The position numbers were made by a program, and so were the translations under genes. The notes under the pieces were generated by a model, which did not search any database, was not told the origin of the DNA, and was given only the letters and a program-made list of their open reading frames with translations. A stretch of 64,000 bases of DNA from Hondaea fermentalgiana (lineage: Eukaryota > Sar > Bigyra > Thraustochytrida > Thraustochytriidae): NCBI GenBank assembly GCA_014084085.1, contig NPFB01000074.1, forward strand, positions 154,085-218,084, given 5' to 3'. Position 1 is the stretch's first letter. Every line of letters starts with the position of its first letter. Shown here one piece after another: positions 8,940 through 18,366 of the stretch.

Positions 8940-11900
8940 ATGGTGGCCATGAGGGCCCAACTTCTAGTTGGGGGCATGTCGTGCGGCTCGTGCTCTACAA
9001 CCGTGACACGCGCAGTGGAGGCACTGCCCGGCGTAAGCTCGTGCGCTGTGAACCTCATTTCAGGCACGGCGGAAGTCCGTTTCGACAACAACGTCACCGA
9101 GGCGACGACGATCTGCGAAACCGTGGAAGACGCCGGCTTTGAGTGCGAAGTCTCCGAGACGCGCGAAATCCTCCCCGAAGGCGGCCAAAACGATGCGTCC
9201 CGCCGCGCGAGGACCGTGTTCCGACTTCAAGGTCTCACTTGCTCGTCGTGCGCAAATGCCGTCGAAAATGCCGTGCGCCAGCTGCCCGGCGCCGAGGGCG
9301 AAAACCTCGCCGTGGCAGTCTTGCCCGAAAACCGACTCATGGTGACGCTTGATCTCGAGCAGACAGTGCCTGAAGACGTAATCGAAGCGATCGAGGCCAT
9401 TGGCTTTGAGGCCGAGCTTGACTCGAGCCAAGAGATTCGAGGCGGGGAACAAACGCAACGCACGACCACGCGCCGAAGCATTGTCCAAGTTGGCAAGAAC
9501 CTCGAGGCGGCCATTCATTACATCGAAAGCCTCGATGGCGTGAAGACGGTCGAGCGTTTTGGATCCAGCAAGAAACACAGGAGTCAACACAACAATGGCA
9601 CGCAGGCGTCCGCATCAGCAGCTGTGAGCCCCGACCTCGAGGAGGGCCTCCTCGACGCGCATAACGCAGGAAGCGGGCCCGGAGGCACGCTCGAATTGAC
9701 CTTCGATGACCGCATTCTTCGCCTTCGGTCGATGTGCGCCGAGCTGATGCGCGCAGACGGCCCTGCGCGCTGTGAATCGGTGGAGATTTCAGACCGGAGC
9801 GGATTTGCCCAACACCACAAGGCCTCCGAGACGCGCCGTCTCGATGAAATGATCCGCTGGAAACGAGACTTGATTTTCGCACTTCTTTTCGCCGTCCCTC
9901 TCTTCTTTGTAGCCATGATCCTTGGTCACATGGGCGGACCTGCGCACGACTGGCTTCAGCGCCCCGTCCACTTCCTGCATGGCATCACTCGCGAAGAAAT
10001 CATTTGCTGGGTGCTTGCAACCCCTGTGCAGTTTGTTTCGGGGTGGCGTTTCTATCGCGAGGCGTATCACTCGGTCCGCTCGGGCACGCTCGGCATGTCG
10101 GTCCTCGTTGCCCTAGGCACCTCTGCTGCTTACGCATACAGCGTGTTTGCAGTCGTATACAATGCGTCAAATGCGACGCGTGGTCTGGGACATCCTCGTC
10201 TGATGCAAATGTTCGAAAGCTCGGCGCTTCTCATCTCGTTTGTCCTCCTCGGCAAGTTTCTCGAAGTCCGTGCCAAGGCCTCAACCTCTGCAGCAATCGA
10301 CAAGCTCGCCAGTCTCACCCCAGATGTGGCGCGTATCCTTGTAAATGGTCAAGGAGAAGAAGCAGGTCAAGAGGAACTCGAGATTGACCTCGCACTGCTG
10401 CAGCGGGGCGATACGCTGGTTGTCCGACCCGGTGAACGAATCGCCTGCGATGGGACCGTTTCGCAAGGGTCCGCCTCTGTCGACGAGTCCATGCTCACAG
10501 GCGAGTCCGTTCCCGTGGATAAGTCGCAACACGACGAAGTCATTGGCGGAACGATTTGCGTCGATGGACATTTGCGCGTTCTTGTGACTGCAACGGGTGA
10601 CGGCTCCACGTTGGGGCAAATTATCAGTCTTGTTGAAAGTGCGCAGACTTCCAAGGCGCCCATTCAAGTCGTGGCAGACCGCATTGCTGGTCGTTTTGTC
10701 CCTTTTGTGCTCTTTTGCGCAGCCTTTACTTTTTCCGTATGGATGCTTCTCCTTCACTCTGGCTGGATCGATGAGGCCAAGGCATCATGGCCATACCATG
10801 AGGACGGTCTCAGTGATTCGACATTTGCGCTCCTTTTTGGCATTTCTGTCCTCGTCATCGCCTGCCCGTGCGCGCTAGGTCTGGCTACCCCCACAGCCGT
10901 CATGGTGGGTTCTGGAGTTGGCGCAGAACACGGAATTCTGATCAAGGGCGGTGAAGCGCTTGAGGTTGCCTCAAAGGTGAAAACAGTAGTCTTTGACAAG
11001 ACCGGTACGCTCACGCAGGGCGCTCCCGTGGTGGACGAGGTCATCCTGCTGTCCAACCAACTTTTTACGAGCTCTAACGCCGAAAAAAAGACTTTTGGCG
11101 ACGCTCTGGCCTCAGCTGTCTTTGGCGAGACGCGCGGAACAGGTCCTGACGCGGTGCAGCAGCTCGACTGGGACAGCGCTGCCGTACGCGAGGTGGTCAT
11201 GCGCAATGTCCTGTTTTTCGCCGCCTGCGCCGAGCATGGTAGCGAGCATCCTCTTGCGCGGGGCGTATTGGCCAAAGCTAAGAGCATGGGGATTGGTGGC
11301 GATGAGCCTGACAATGTGGCCCTCGTTGATGTCAAAGATTTCCTGAGTGAAGCTGGGCGCGGTGTTCAATGTATTGTGGGACGCCACAAGGTTAATCTCG
11401 GTAATCGTCGCAGTCTTGAGTCGAATGGCATCGAGGTCCGTGACGGCACGCATGCTGCCATGGAGCATCTCGAGGCGCGAGGAATGACGGCCGTGTGCGT
11501 CTCAGTCGATGGACGCACCGAGGCAGTACTCGGTCTTCTTGATCGCGCACGCGATGAGGCAGCGCAGACTGTGGCTACCCTGCGCAAGGTGTATGGCATC
11601 GAGGTCTTCATGCTTACGGGAGATAATGCGCGGACGGCTCGCGTGGTTGCAGCCGATATTGGAATTGATGCCGACCACGTGGTTGCCGACGTGCTTCCGG
11701 CAGACAAGGTTTCTTGCATCGAACGTCTTCAGCATCGCGCTCGCGAAAGTGGCGATGGCGCCGGCAAGGTCGCCATGGTGGGCGATGGCGTCAATGATTC
11801 GCCGGCACTCGCCCAAGCAGACGTGGGTATCGCCATTGGCGCAGGAACCGATGTGGCCATTGAAGCTGCAGGCTTGGTTCTGGTGAACTCGAAACTGACA

Positions 11901-12404
11901 GACGTTCTCGTAGCCATTGATCTCGCACGCGTCATTTACGCCCGCATTCGCTGGAATTTTGTCTGGGCCCTCGGCTACAATGCCCTTGCGATTCCGCTCG
12001 CGGCAGGCGTTTTCTACCCTGTGCTGCATGTTGCTTTGCCTCCCTTTGTGGCAGCAGCTGCAATGGCGCTTTCCTCTATTTCCGTCTTGGCATCTTCGCT
12101 TTTGCTCAAACGGTATCGTGCGCCTGAGATTTCCGCGCGCACGTACGGCCGCACGCTGCGTGAAGGTACTCTTGGTCTCGAGTCAATGCGCGTACGCATT
12201 GGATCAGGCTCGGATCAGGACGTCAATGTTCGTTGCGCAAGTATGCGGAATGGTCTCCCGTGCGCTTGTCCACCAGAGACTTGTGAATGCGCTGATTGCG
12301 AGGAGCACGAGCATCGCTCCAGCAGATCTGTCTACATGCCGGGCTGTGCCAAAGCATATGGCGGCGAATGCACTTGTGGGCCCTCTTGTAAATGCAAACA
12401 CTAG
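8940..12404 (+). CDS. P1B-type copper-transporting ATPase (ATP7/CopA/Ccc2 family) with Cys-rich tail
   Basis: The protein is 1154 residues. It pumps Cu(I) across a membrane at the cost of ATP, either into the secretory pathway or out of the cell. Two heavy-metal-associated domains come first, with GMSCGSC at about residues 12-18 and GLTCSSC at 98-104, followed by a degenerate region at about 155-190 that lacks the Cys pair. The P-type core is complete: LTGESVPV (actuator), the CPC metal motif in the membrane (VIACPCALGLATP, about 638-650), FDKTGTLTQG (phosphorylated Asp, about 686), SEHPLA (the His-Pro of P1B pumps) and GDGVNDSPALAQADVGIA. Membrane helices flank these. The C-terminus (12234-12401) is a separate 56-residue tail with 11 Cys in C-x-C and C-P-x-x-x-C-x-C arrangements, similar to metallothioneins. 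Plant, animal and yeast homologues usually end soon after the last membrane helix. ATG 8940 is the first Met before the first metal-binding domain; an upstream spliced exon cannot be excluded. Confidence 0.95.
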   Translation: MVAMRAQLLVGGMSCGSCSTTVTRAVEALPGVSSCAVNLISGTAEVRFDNNVTEATTICETVEDAGFECEVSETREILPEGGQNDASRRARTVFRLQGLTCSSCANAVENAVRQLPGAEGENLAVAVLPENRLMVTLDLEQTVPEDVIEAIEAIGFEAELDSSQEIRGGEQTQRTTTRRSIVQVGKNLEAAIHYIESLDGVKTVERFGSSKKHRSQHNNGTQASASAAVSPDLEEGLLDAHNAGSGPGGTLELTFDDRILRLRSMCAELMRADGPARCESVEISDRSGFAQHHKASETRRLDEMIRWKRDLIFALLFAVPLFFVAMILGHMGGPAHDWLQRPVHFLHGITREEIICWVLATPVQFVSGWRFYREAYHSVRSGTLGMSVLVALGTSAAYAYSVFAVVYNASNATRGLGHPRLMQMFESSALLISFVLLGKFLEVRAKASTSAAIDKLASLTPDVARILVNGQGEEAGQEELEIDLALLQRGDTLVVRPGERIACDGTVSQGSASVDESMLTGESVPVDKSQHDEVIGGTICVDGHLRVLVTATGDGSTLGQIISLVESAQTSKAPIQVVADRIAGRFVPFVLFCAAFTFSVWMLLLHSGWIDEAKASWPYHEDGLSDSTFALLFGISVLVIACPCALGLATPTAVMVGSGVGAEHGILIKGGEALEVASKVKTVVFDKTGTLTQGAPVVDEVILLSNQLFTSSNAEKKTFGDALASAVFGETRGTGPDAVQQLDWDSAAVREVVMRNVLFFAACAEHGSEHPLARGVLAKAKSMGIGGDEPDNVALVDVKDFLSEAGRGVQCIVGRHKVNLGNRRSLESNGIEVRDGTHAAMEHLEARGMTAVCVSVDGRTEAVLGLLDRARDEAAQTVATLRKVYGIEVFMLTGDNARTARVVAADIGIDADHVVADVLPADKVSCIERLQHRARESGDGAGKVAMVGDGVNDSPALAQADVGIAIGAGTDVAIEAAGLVLVNSKLTDVLVAIDLARVIYARIRWNFVWALGYNALAIPLAAGVFYPVLHVALPPFVAAAAMALSSISVLASSLLLKRYRAPEISARTYGRTLREGTLGLESMRVRIGSGSDQDVNVRCASMRNGLPCACPPETCECADCEEHEHRSSRSVYMPGCAKAYGGECTCGPSCKCKH

Positions 12405-13594
12405 GATGTTCATGATAAGAGATGCGATGAAAGAGAAAGAAATATGTATGTTCAATTTGACAACACAAACACAATGTTGTCCAGGCAAGAGCAGCGTTTC
12501 CCCGCCAACAAGTCATTTCCGTTGACAAGTGTTTCACATGATTGGCAAGCGTCTTCTCCATCACCGGCGTGAGGCCTATGTCAACAAAAGGAAGACCAGC
12601 TCGAGTGCTCTTTCTCTACAAAAAAAAAGTTGAAAAAGTAGCGGAAAAAAATCACACTGACCATCATCCGGTTTCGGCAAGAAGCCAAACTTGTCTCTTG
12701 TCTATGATCAAGGAGTATACCTCGTGACAGTATTGTCAATCTTCTTGGTCAGTTTCATACTATACCCAACAATTTATTTGGAAGGCGATGAGCCACATGG
12801 CTCCCATGATGGAGGAAACACTACCACCCCAAAGCAAAGCCATGATTGTAGAAAGTCGAGAAGCGTGGTCTGCAGCCCAGAAATTAGGCCGACTCAGTTC
12901 ACCAAAGAGTCCAGGACTGCGTATTGCGTGGCCACAATGCTGCGCGAGGGAGCCGAAACTTACCTCACGAACAAACCTCTTCCCACAACTATTGCTCATC
13001 CGCGCAGGACCAAACAAACCTTGAAAGACGACGTGCTCCCACCATGAGTCCGCGTCCGCAGCCGGGTCCCGCGCCCCTTCGTGGGAGACTCCGAGTCGGC
13101 GCCCGAGCCGCAGTCCAAGACCCGGAGTCCGAGTCATCAGACGGTCAGTCCGCGTGCACACGGGCGTTCTTTCCGTTCCCCTCCCCGTTCTCCCCGGCGC
13201 GCACGAGCGAGCACCAGCAAGAAGCAGGAGCAGGCAAGCACGTGCCCGCCTGGACTCCGTCTCGACCCCGGCAGACCCGCATCGACCGCCCTGCTCTCCG
13301 CGCGCGCCCGCGACCGCGCCCGCTCGCCGCCAGCCGGAGCCGCGCCCGCACGCCAGGCCGCGCCCCGCGCCGCCGCGCGGCATCTCCCGCGCGCCCGCCG
13401 GCGCCGGAGCGAGGGAGCGAGGGAGCGAGGGAGCGCGAGCGAGGGAGGCGAAAGAAGGCGAGAAAGCACGAGGCCGAGGTCGAGCTCGAGGCCGAGCTCG
13501 AGGAGCACGCGCGCGAGGAGCAGGGAAGCACGGCCGCGGGGACCGCGCCGCGGTAGCTGCCGGCGGCGACTCCTCTTCTCTTGCGCGCGCCAGC
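12405..13594. other. Intergenic region, no supported gene
   Basis: The first part (to about 13030) has ordinary base composition, with an AGGCCTA motif at 12572-12578. The second part (13030-13594) is extremely GC-rich and is probably the promoter and 5' leader of the PP2C gene. The frame of the PP2C gene stays open upstream to 13154, but that extension is Ala/Arg/Pro/Glu low complexity. Confidence 0.5.
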
Positions 13595-14620
13595 ATGGAG
13601 GACCTCCCCGAGCGCTTCGGCGTCGAGGCCGCCAGCCCGTACCTCGCGCAGCCTATCACCAGGAAAGAGACGCTCGTGGGCAAGGGCAAGCTCGGCGCGC
13701 AGGAGCTGCGGTGGGGGCTCTCATCCATGCAAGGGTGGCGCGTCACCATGGAAGACGCGCACGCGCACACGCTGCCGATCCCTGGAGCGCCAGACATGGC
13801 CTTCTTCGGCGTCTTTGACGGCCACGGCGGAGACCTCGCCGCAAGGTACGCCGCGGCCAATGTGCTAAACTACATCGAGGCCTCCGACGCGTACCAGGAA
13901 ATGATCGAGTCGGGAACCGAAGACCCCGAGGAGCAGGCCACAGCACTGGCAACTGCCATGATCGAGGGATTCATTGACTGCGACGAGTCCATGAAGGACC
14001 TGCGCGAGGTAAAAACCGGCCAGGACTTCTCAGGAAGCACGGGAACTTGCGTCTTTGTTACGCCTACGCACTGGATCTTTGCTAATACGGGCGACTCGCG
14101 GAGCGTGCTCTTCTCCGGCGGAAAGCCCAAGTTCGGTACCAAGGACCAGAAGCCCAGCGATCCCGAAGAGGAGGCCCGCGTCGTTGACGCCGGTGGCGCC
14201 ATCATCGACAATCGTGTCAATGGCGATCTGGCTTCTGCGCGTTCCTTTGGTGATTTCCGGTACAAGATTGACGATGCGCTCCCGCCATCCAAGCAGCAAA
14301 TCACAGTGGTCCCCGTAACGACGATTGTCCCCCGCTCGGAGGCGGATAACTTTGTCGTGCTCGCTTGCGACGGAATCTGGGATGTCATGACCAACTTTGA
14401 GTGCACCAACTTGTGTTTGGCCGCCATGCAGCTCGGCTGTGGTATCGGCACGGCTTGCGAGAAGCTCCTCGAGGAGTGTCTTATGAAATCTAGTGGCGAC
14501 AACATGAGTATCATGTTGCTCTGTCCTCCGGGCGCCCCCAAGGAGATCGGCAAGGCGAAGCCGGGCCGCGAACCTACTTTGGAGGTCATTCGCGAAGCAA
14601 TGATTTCTGCCGTTATTTGA
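13595..14620 (+). CDS. PP2C-family Ser/Thr protein phosphatase (PPM)
   Basis: The protein is 341 residues from the ATG at 13595. It is a metal-dependent (Mg/Mn) phosphatase that removes phosphate from Ser and Thr. Conserved motifs occur in the usual order: SSMQGWRVTMEDAH (metal-binding Glu-Asp), FFGVFDGHGG, GSTGTCVFV, FANTGDSR, LASARSFGDFRYK, DNFVVLACDGIWDVM and SGDNMSIMLL (metal-binding Asp-Asn). All metal-coordinating acidic residues that I can identify are present, so it should be active. The start is chosen because the sequence upstream (the frame is open from 13154) is Arg/Ala/Pro-rich translation of GC-rich DNA and unlike protein. No targeting signal or membrane segment is seen. Confidence 0.95.
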   Translation: MEDLPERFGVEAASPYLAQPITRKETLVGKGKLGAQELRWGLSSMQGWRVTMEDAHAHTLPIPGAPDMAFFGVFDGHGGDLAARYAAANVLNYIEASDAYQEMIESGTEDPEEQATALATAMIEGFIDCDESMKDLREVKTGQDFSGSTGTCVFVTPTHWIFANTGDSRSVLFSGGKPKFGTKDQKPSDPEEEARVVDAGGAIIDNRVNGDLASARSFGDFRYKIDDALPPSKQQITVVPVTTIVPRSEADNFVVLACDGIWDVMTNFECTNLCLAAMQLGCGIGTACEKLLEECLMKSSGDNMSIMLLCPPGAPKEIGKAKPGREPTLEVIREAMISAVI

Positions 14621-15116
14621 GCGGCGTCCACAGGATCCTCCTTCCGTCTGACTGACGGATCGATAAACAAATTGATCGACAGACATACGGACAGACAGCA
14701 AGCAGACAGACCAAGGCAACACAGATCGTGTTGTGCTTGGGCGCCTCTCTGCGTGTCTGCCTATCTGTCTGTACGCTCGCCTATCCTGGGTGCCACCTGC
14801 GTCTTTCTCGCGAGCTTTAAGCTCCGGCGACCCTTCGTACTCTCTTTTTCTTTTAGAAATTCCTTGGGGTGAATCGATGTTTTTCTTGCTGTTGACCTGA
14901 ACAATGAACTTTTTGACTGTAGGCCAAGTTCCGAGTCTTTGCATTGAAGAAAAGAAAAGAAATACTAACGCAAAGACGACAAGAAACGACTCGCGCCCAC
15001 AGCGGACTAAATACAACGGCACTCCCTTTGCCTCTCCACTTGAAATCACAAGCAAAGTGACTTACGCGCAATGTAATTGTGTGGCTTGAAGCGCTCGTAA
15101 GAACAGAGCCTTCCCT
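14621..15116. other. Convergent 3' intergenic region
   Basis: This lies between the PP2C stop and the 3' end of the minus-strand EAPP gene. A run of GACAGACA-type short repeats sits at about 14680-14715, with partial complements (TGTCTGCCTATCTGTCTGT) at 14755-14775, so the transcript could form a hairpin there. Otherwise nothing is recognised. Confidence 0.5.
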
Positions 15117-15974
15117 TTATTCCACTGCTGAAGGAAGTGCAGTGCGAAATTCGAAAACGTGGTCTTCGCGTTGCACGCCAAGAGCTGTAGAGCATTCTGC
15201 ACATTCGAGCACATTTTCTGCGTCTATGTCCGCTTCGCGTGCATTGGTTTCGCGCACATTGCAATTAAAAGCTCGCTTCGACGTATACCACGTCTTCACA
15301 CGCGGGTGTTGAGTGGTGTCGTACGCCACTGTGGAAAAGCATCCGGGGCAACTCAAGAGCGCGTCAGAGCGCGCGACATTCTTGTCGCGAAAATGCTTCT
15401 TCACAAAGTGCTTGTTTCGCTCGTCTTCCTCGTCGTCATGGAGCTCCATCTCCTCGTCGAGTTCCTGGTTTTCTTCCTCGTCTGGTTGTTGTTTTTGTTG
15501 TTGTTCTTCGTCTTTGCCATCCAAAGGGTGGTCCTTCGTTTGCTGGTTGGCACTGTGTTGCTTGTTGTTGCTGCTGGCGTGTGGTGATGCAGCCGGGGTG
15601 TTTTGCTGGGCATTCTGAAAGATGTGGTCACTCGGCAAAGACGTCCACGCAGGCGCAGTGCTAGCACCGTTTTGCGTCCGCATGTTTCTCATCAAAAAAG
15701 CGATATCTTCATCATGCGTGGACGCCGCCCCCCGATTCGTGGCCTGTGTACTCTGCGTACCATGGGCCTCTCCTTGATCATCCTTTGCTAGTGTCTTGCT
15801 TGTGGTGGGTGGTGGCTTGGCATGCGTCTTTGACGCACTCTCCTGAGCTTGAAGTGCTTCCGCAAGCTCGCCCATGATCGAGTGACTTGCATCCTCGCCC
15901 TCGCTGCTGTACTCGCTCGCGCTGTCTTCAAGTCGCAGCTGCTCGAGGGTGTAGAAGTCGTCGCCCATGGTCAC
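15117..15974 (-). CDS. EAPP: E2F-associated phosphoprotein (EAPP) family
   Basis: The protein is 285 residues. In animals EAPP is a nuclear protein that interacts with E2F transcription factors and influences cell-cycle genes. The C-terminal 110 residues carry the family signature: ALLSCPGCFSTVAYDTTQHP, then KTWYTSKRAFNCNV, then a second Cys pair in NVLECAECSTALGVQ, ending with VFEFRTALPS. The two C-x-x-C pairs suggest a zinc-binding core. The N-terminal half is low complexity: Ser/Asp-rich near the start, then Gln/Asn/His-rich, then a strongly acidic stretch (about residues 150-195) before the conserved domain. It is divergent from the poly-Asp gene starting at 16151, so the two share a 176-bp promoter region. 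Confidence 0.88.
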   Translation of the reverse strand: MTMGDDFYTLEQLRLEDSASEYSSEGEDASHSIMGELAEALQAQESASKTHAKPPPTTSKTLAKDDQGEAHGTQSTQATNRGAASTHDEDIAFLMRNMRTQNGASTAPAWTSLPSDHIFQNAQQNTPAASPHASSNNKQHSANQQTKDHPLDGKDEEQQQKQQPDEEENQELDEEMELHDDEEDERNKHFVKKHFRDKNVARSDALLSCPGCFSTVAYDTTQHPRVKTWYTSKRAFNCNVRETNAREADIDAENVLECAECSTALGVQREDHVFEFRTALPSAVE

Positions 15975-16150
15975 GGCTTGGTCGGCAACAATTCAGTTTT
16001 GCCAAACTTGCTTTTCGGCGGGCCCACGGGTACGCGCACAGCTCGGAGCTTGCCGCGCGGGCGGGTCGAGGGCTATCGCGAGTGCAGTCGCGTTGTCCAG
16101 AGTCCCGGGTGCGAGAAGGCAGTCTGAAACAGAGCGCCGTGAAGAAGAGG
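15975..16150. promoter_or_regulatory. Probable bidirectional promoter, EAPP / poly-Asp gene
   Basis: Only 176 bases separate the two divergent start codons. The region must hold both transcription starts and 5' leaders. No TATA box or other named element was recognised. Confidence 0.45.
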
Positions 16151-16465
16151 ATGAGCGAGCCCATGGAGGTCGACGAGGCCGTCAAGAAGCCCGAAGAGGC
16201 CAAGGCCGAGGATGGCGCGAAGAAGACGGTCGTCGTGCCTGAAGATGCGAGCAAGGAGGCTGGCTCGGCGGAAAAGGACAAATTCGTCAAACCAGCCGAA
16301 AAGATCACGCCGTCGGGCGCGAATACCACGGCGCAAGAATCGATGCCCACGACGGAAGAAAACGGCGACAAAGTGGTTAAGACCAAGGACAACAAGGACG
16401 GAGACGGCGGCGAAGGCATGAATGACGAAGATGATGACGATGACGATGATGACGATGAAGATGAT

Positions 16466-16500
<35 letters not shown>

Positions 16501-17092
16501 TGATGATGATGACGATGACGACGACGATGATGACGATGATGACGACGGCGATGCCAAGCGCGCCTTGCAAGAGAAAAAGAAACTGGTGGATAAGGACAAG
16601 GCCAGTAAGCAGCGCGGGGATGGAGTCAAAGCTGGAAAGGCCGAGGGTGACGAAAACGAGGAGGAGGAGGAGGAGGACGACGACGACGACGACGACGACG
16701 ACAACGATGATGACGACGACGACGATGATGACGACGACGACGACGACAAGAACGAGGACAAGGTGAAAGAGGATGAGGAGGACGATGACGAGGCAGAGGA
16801 CGGCAATAAGGCCGACAAACTTATCACTTACTTTGTCAAGAACGGTCGCAAGCGACGCCGATCGAAGAAAGATCCAGTCCCGACACAAGCCGAGCTTGCG
16901 GGCGAGACGTTGACGATCGCCTGCAGACAGGATCTTGTCAACTACATTAAGCTCACGATGAAGCCAGTCAGCGCGGCGAAAACGTCAGGTACAAGTGATA
17001 CTACTGCTGTCGTCACGACAGAGGCCGCTGCAGCAGAGGCCCCCGGTTCTGCGCCGACGTCAACGCTCACAGCTGCAGCTGCACAATCATAA
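16151..17092 (+). CDS. Poly-aspartate acidic protein, unknown function
   Basis: The protein is 313 residues from the ATG at 16151. It holds two very long acidic runs, almost pure Asp: about residues 93-133 (DNA 16427-16546) and about 175-200 (DNA 16672-16746). A Lys-rich segment with EKKKLVDKDK separates them. After the second run comes a basic stretch, KNGRKRRRSKKD, that should act as a nuclear signal. It is followed by a short folded-looking part, ETLTIACRQDLVNYIKLTM, and an Ala/Thr-rich tail. The composition suits a nuclear or nucleolar chaperone that binds histones or other basic proteins, but no named family is recognised. The frame is open further upstream, but that part is unlike protein and would overlap the EAPP gene start. 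Long opposite-strand frames over the Asp runs are artefacts of the GAC/GAT repeat. Confidence 0.75.
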
Positions 17093-17311
17093 AGCACGTA
17101 ATAGTGGAATGCTGTAAACCAAGACGAATTTTTCATTTCTCACGTGGTCGATGGTGTTGCTTTTTACTTGAAGAAAAGGGAGTAGGAAAACAAGAATCAT
17201 GGCAAGTCTTGCGCGATCCATGGCAAAGTCCTATTGGTACTGGTAGCTAGTACTACTACGCTCTTGGCAAAGCTCGAGCAAAAGCTCAAACACACCAATC
17301 GATCGAGTGGT

Positions 17312-17628
17312 ATGACGGGTGACGACGCGAAAGCCTCGCGAACGGGCGCGAAAGAGGACTGCTTTGGGTAAGTGGCTGCCCGAGACACGCGAGCTCGTCT
17401 TGCGCGGTGGCAATATGATTAGTCGGCTAGGCGAAAAAACAAAGATTAGCTGACCTCGCTTTCGTTTGCAGGTGCCGCGTGACAGGAACAGGCACGCTAC
17501 TTGGCGTGGCACTGTACCTTGGCCACCAGCGGACTCTCGTGTCGCGCGCCCGCGTAGCGCATCGCTGCTTTCTTGGCGTCTTGACAGCCGCTTTTGCCGG
17601 TGGCGCAGCGTTTCGATGGAACATGTAA
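17312..17628 (+). CDS. Small DUF4536/DMAC1-like membrane protein, two exons
   Basis: The model is exons 17312..17367 and 17472..17628, joined by a 104-nt intron. The donor is GTAAGT at 17368. A CTGAC branch-like sequence and a pyrimidine tract precede TTTGCAG at 17471. The product is 70 residues, too short and too split to be seen as one ORF. It starts MTGDDAKASRTGAKE, then DCFGCRVTGTGTLLGVALYL, a basic loop, and a second hydrophobic helix (CFLGVLTAAFAGGAAFRW). The D-C-x-x-C-R then hydrophobic-helix pattern is that of DUF4536, found in human DMAC1/TMEM261. DMAC1 is a mitochondrial inner-membrane factor for assembly of the distal membrane arm of complex I. Its last 13 nt overlap the start of the SAYSvFN ORF in another frame. 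Confidence 0.72.
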
Positions 17629-18122
17629 GGAGGACCTTTGCCAAAAAGTGGCCCGTCGCAGTCGTGGGCTGTATTGCGTGGTATTTCGGCTTGCGCCAGG
17701 CGCACGCGGTAGGACATGATTTCGGAGGGGCGTATGTGTATGTCCTGTTGACGGTGGTTATTGCCATGTACATGAACTTCGAGCCTCGACGTGAAGGAAC
17801 GCTCAGCGGATACTCGCTCTTCAACGCCAATGGCGAGCGCATAGCAGGCTCGCTTACAGCAGACGAAATCGACAACCAGATGCGGTCAGGAACCATCGGT
17901 GCTACCACATCTGGGCAAACGTTGGCTGTGCCAAAGGCGAGGAGACCGCTCGGTCCGGGCCGTCGCCTCGGAAGTGCTAGCGAGTATGTGGCACCGTCTG
18001 AGCAGCCAAAGGGTCTCTCTGCGGACGCCACCAAATCGCTAGAAGCGCAGCGTCGTCTGCGACAGCAGCGTGCTGCGGCAGCAGCTTTGAGACGCCGCGA
18101 ACAGCCTCCTGCAGAAACATAA
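17616..18122 (+). CDS. SAYSvFN-domain membrane protein (SAYSD1-like)
   Basis: The protein is 168 residues from the ATG at 17616. Two hydrophobic segments (AVVGCIAWYFGL and GGAYVYVLLTVVIAMYM) are followed by the SAYSvFN signature: GTLSGYSLFNANGERIAGSL, then TADEIDNQMR. The signature Ser-Ala-Tyr-Ser reads Ser-Gly-Tyr-Ser here. The tail is Arg/Ala-rich and probably helical. In animals SAYSD1 is an ER membrane protein that senses stalled, UFMylated ribosomes at the translocon. The frame is open upstream to 17466, but that part overlaps exon 2 of the DMAC1-like gene and reads as low-quality Arg/Ser-rich sequence, so the ATG at 17616 is preferred. No intergenic space is left for a conventional promoter. 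Confidence 0.85.
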   Translation: MEHVRRTFAKKWPVAVVGCIAWYFGLRQAHAVGHDFGGAYVYVLLTVVIAMYMNFEPRREGTLSGYSLFNANGERIAGSLTADEIDNQMRSGTIGATTSGQTLAVPKARRPLGPGRRLGSASEYVAPSEQPKGLSADATKSLEAQRRLRQQRAAAAALRRREQPPAET

Positions 18123-18366
18123 GCTCTGTCTCTTTGTCTTTTGCCCTCAATCTTGTATTCTTTTCTGTATTCTTGCAATATAAATCTCTTTTTTGGAGGG
18201 GGAGAAGACAGATGTCAATAGCAAAGATCAGCGCGCGCACAAGCTCGTGGAGAACATCAAAGTATGATCAATCGTTTTTTCGATTTAGGCCTACTTCATT
18301 TTGGAAGGGGGGGGGGCGAATGGAAATTTTGACGTCACCAACAGGCCCAAAGTTGCCCATTGTTTT

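Noticed and set aside
15928..16888. Long minus-strand ORFs of poly-Ser or poly-Val/Ile
   Set aside because: These are readings of the GAC/GAT repeat of the poly-Asp gene on the wrong strand.
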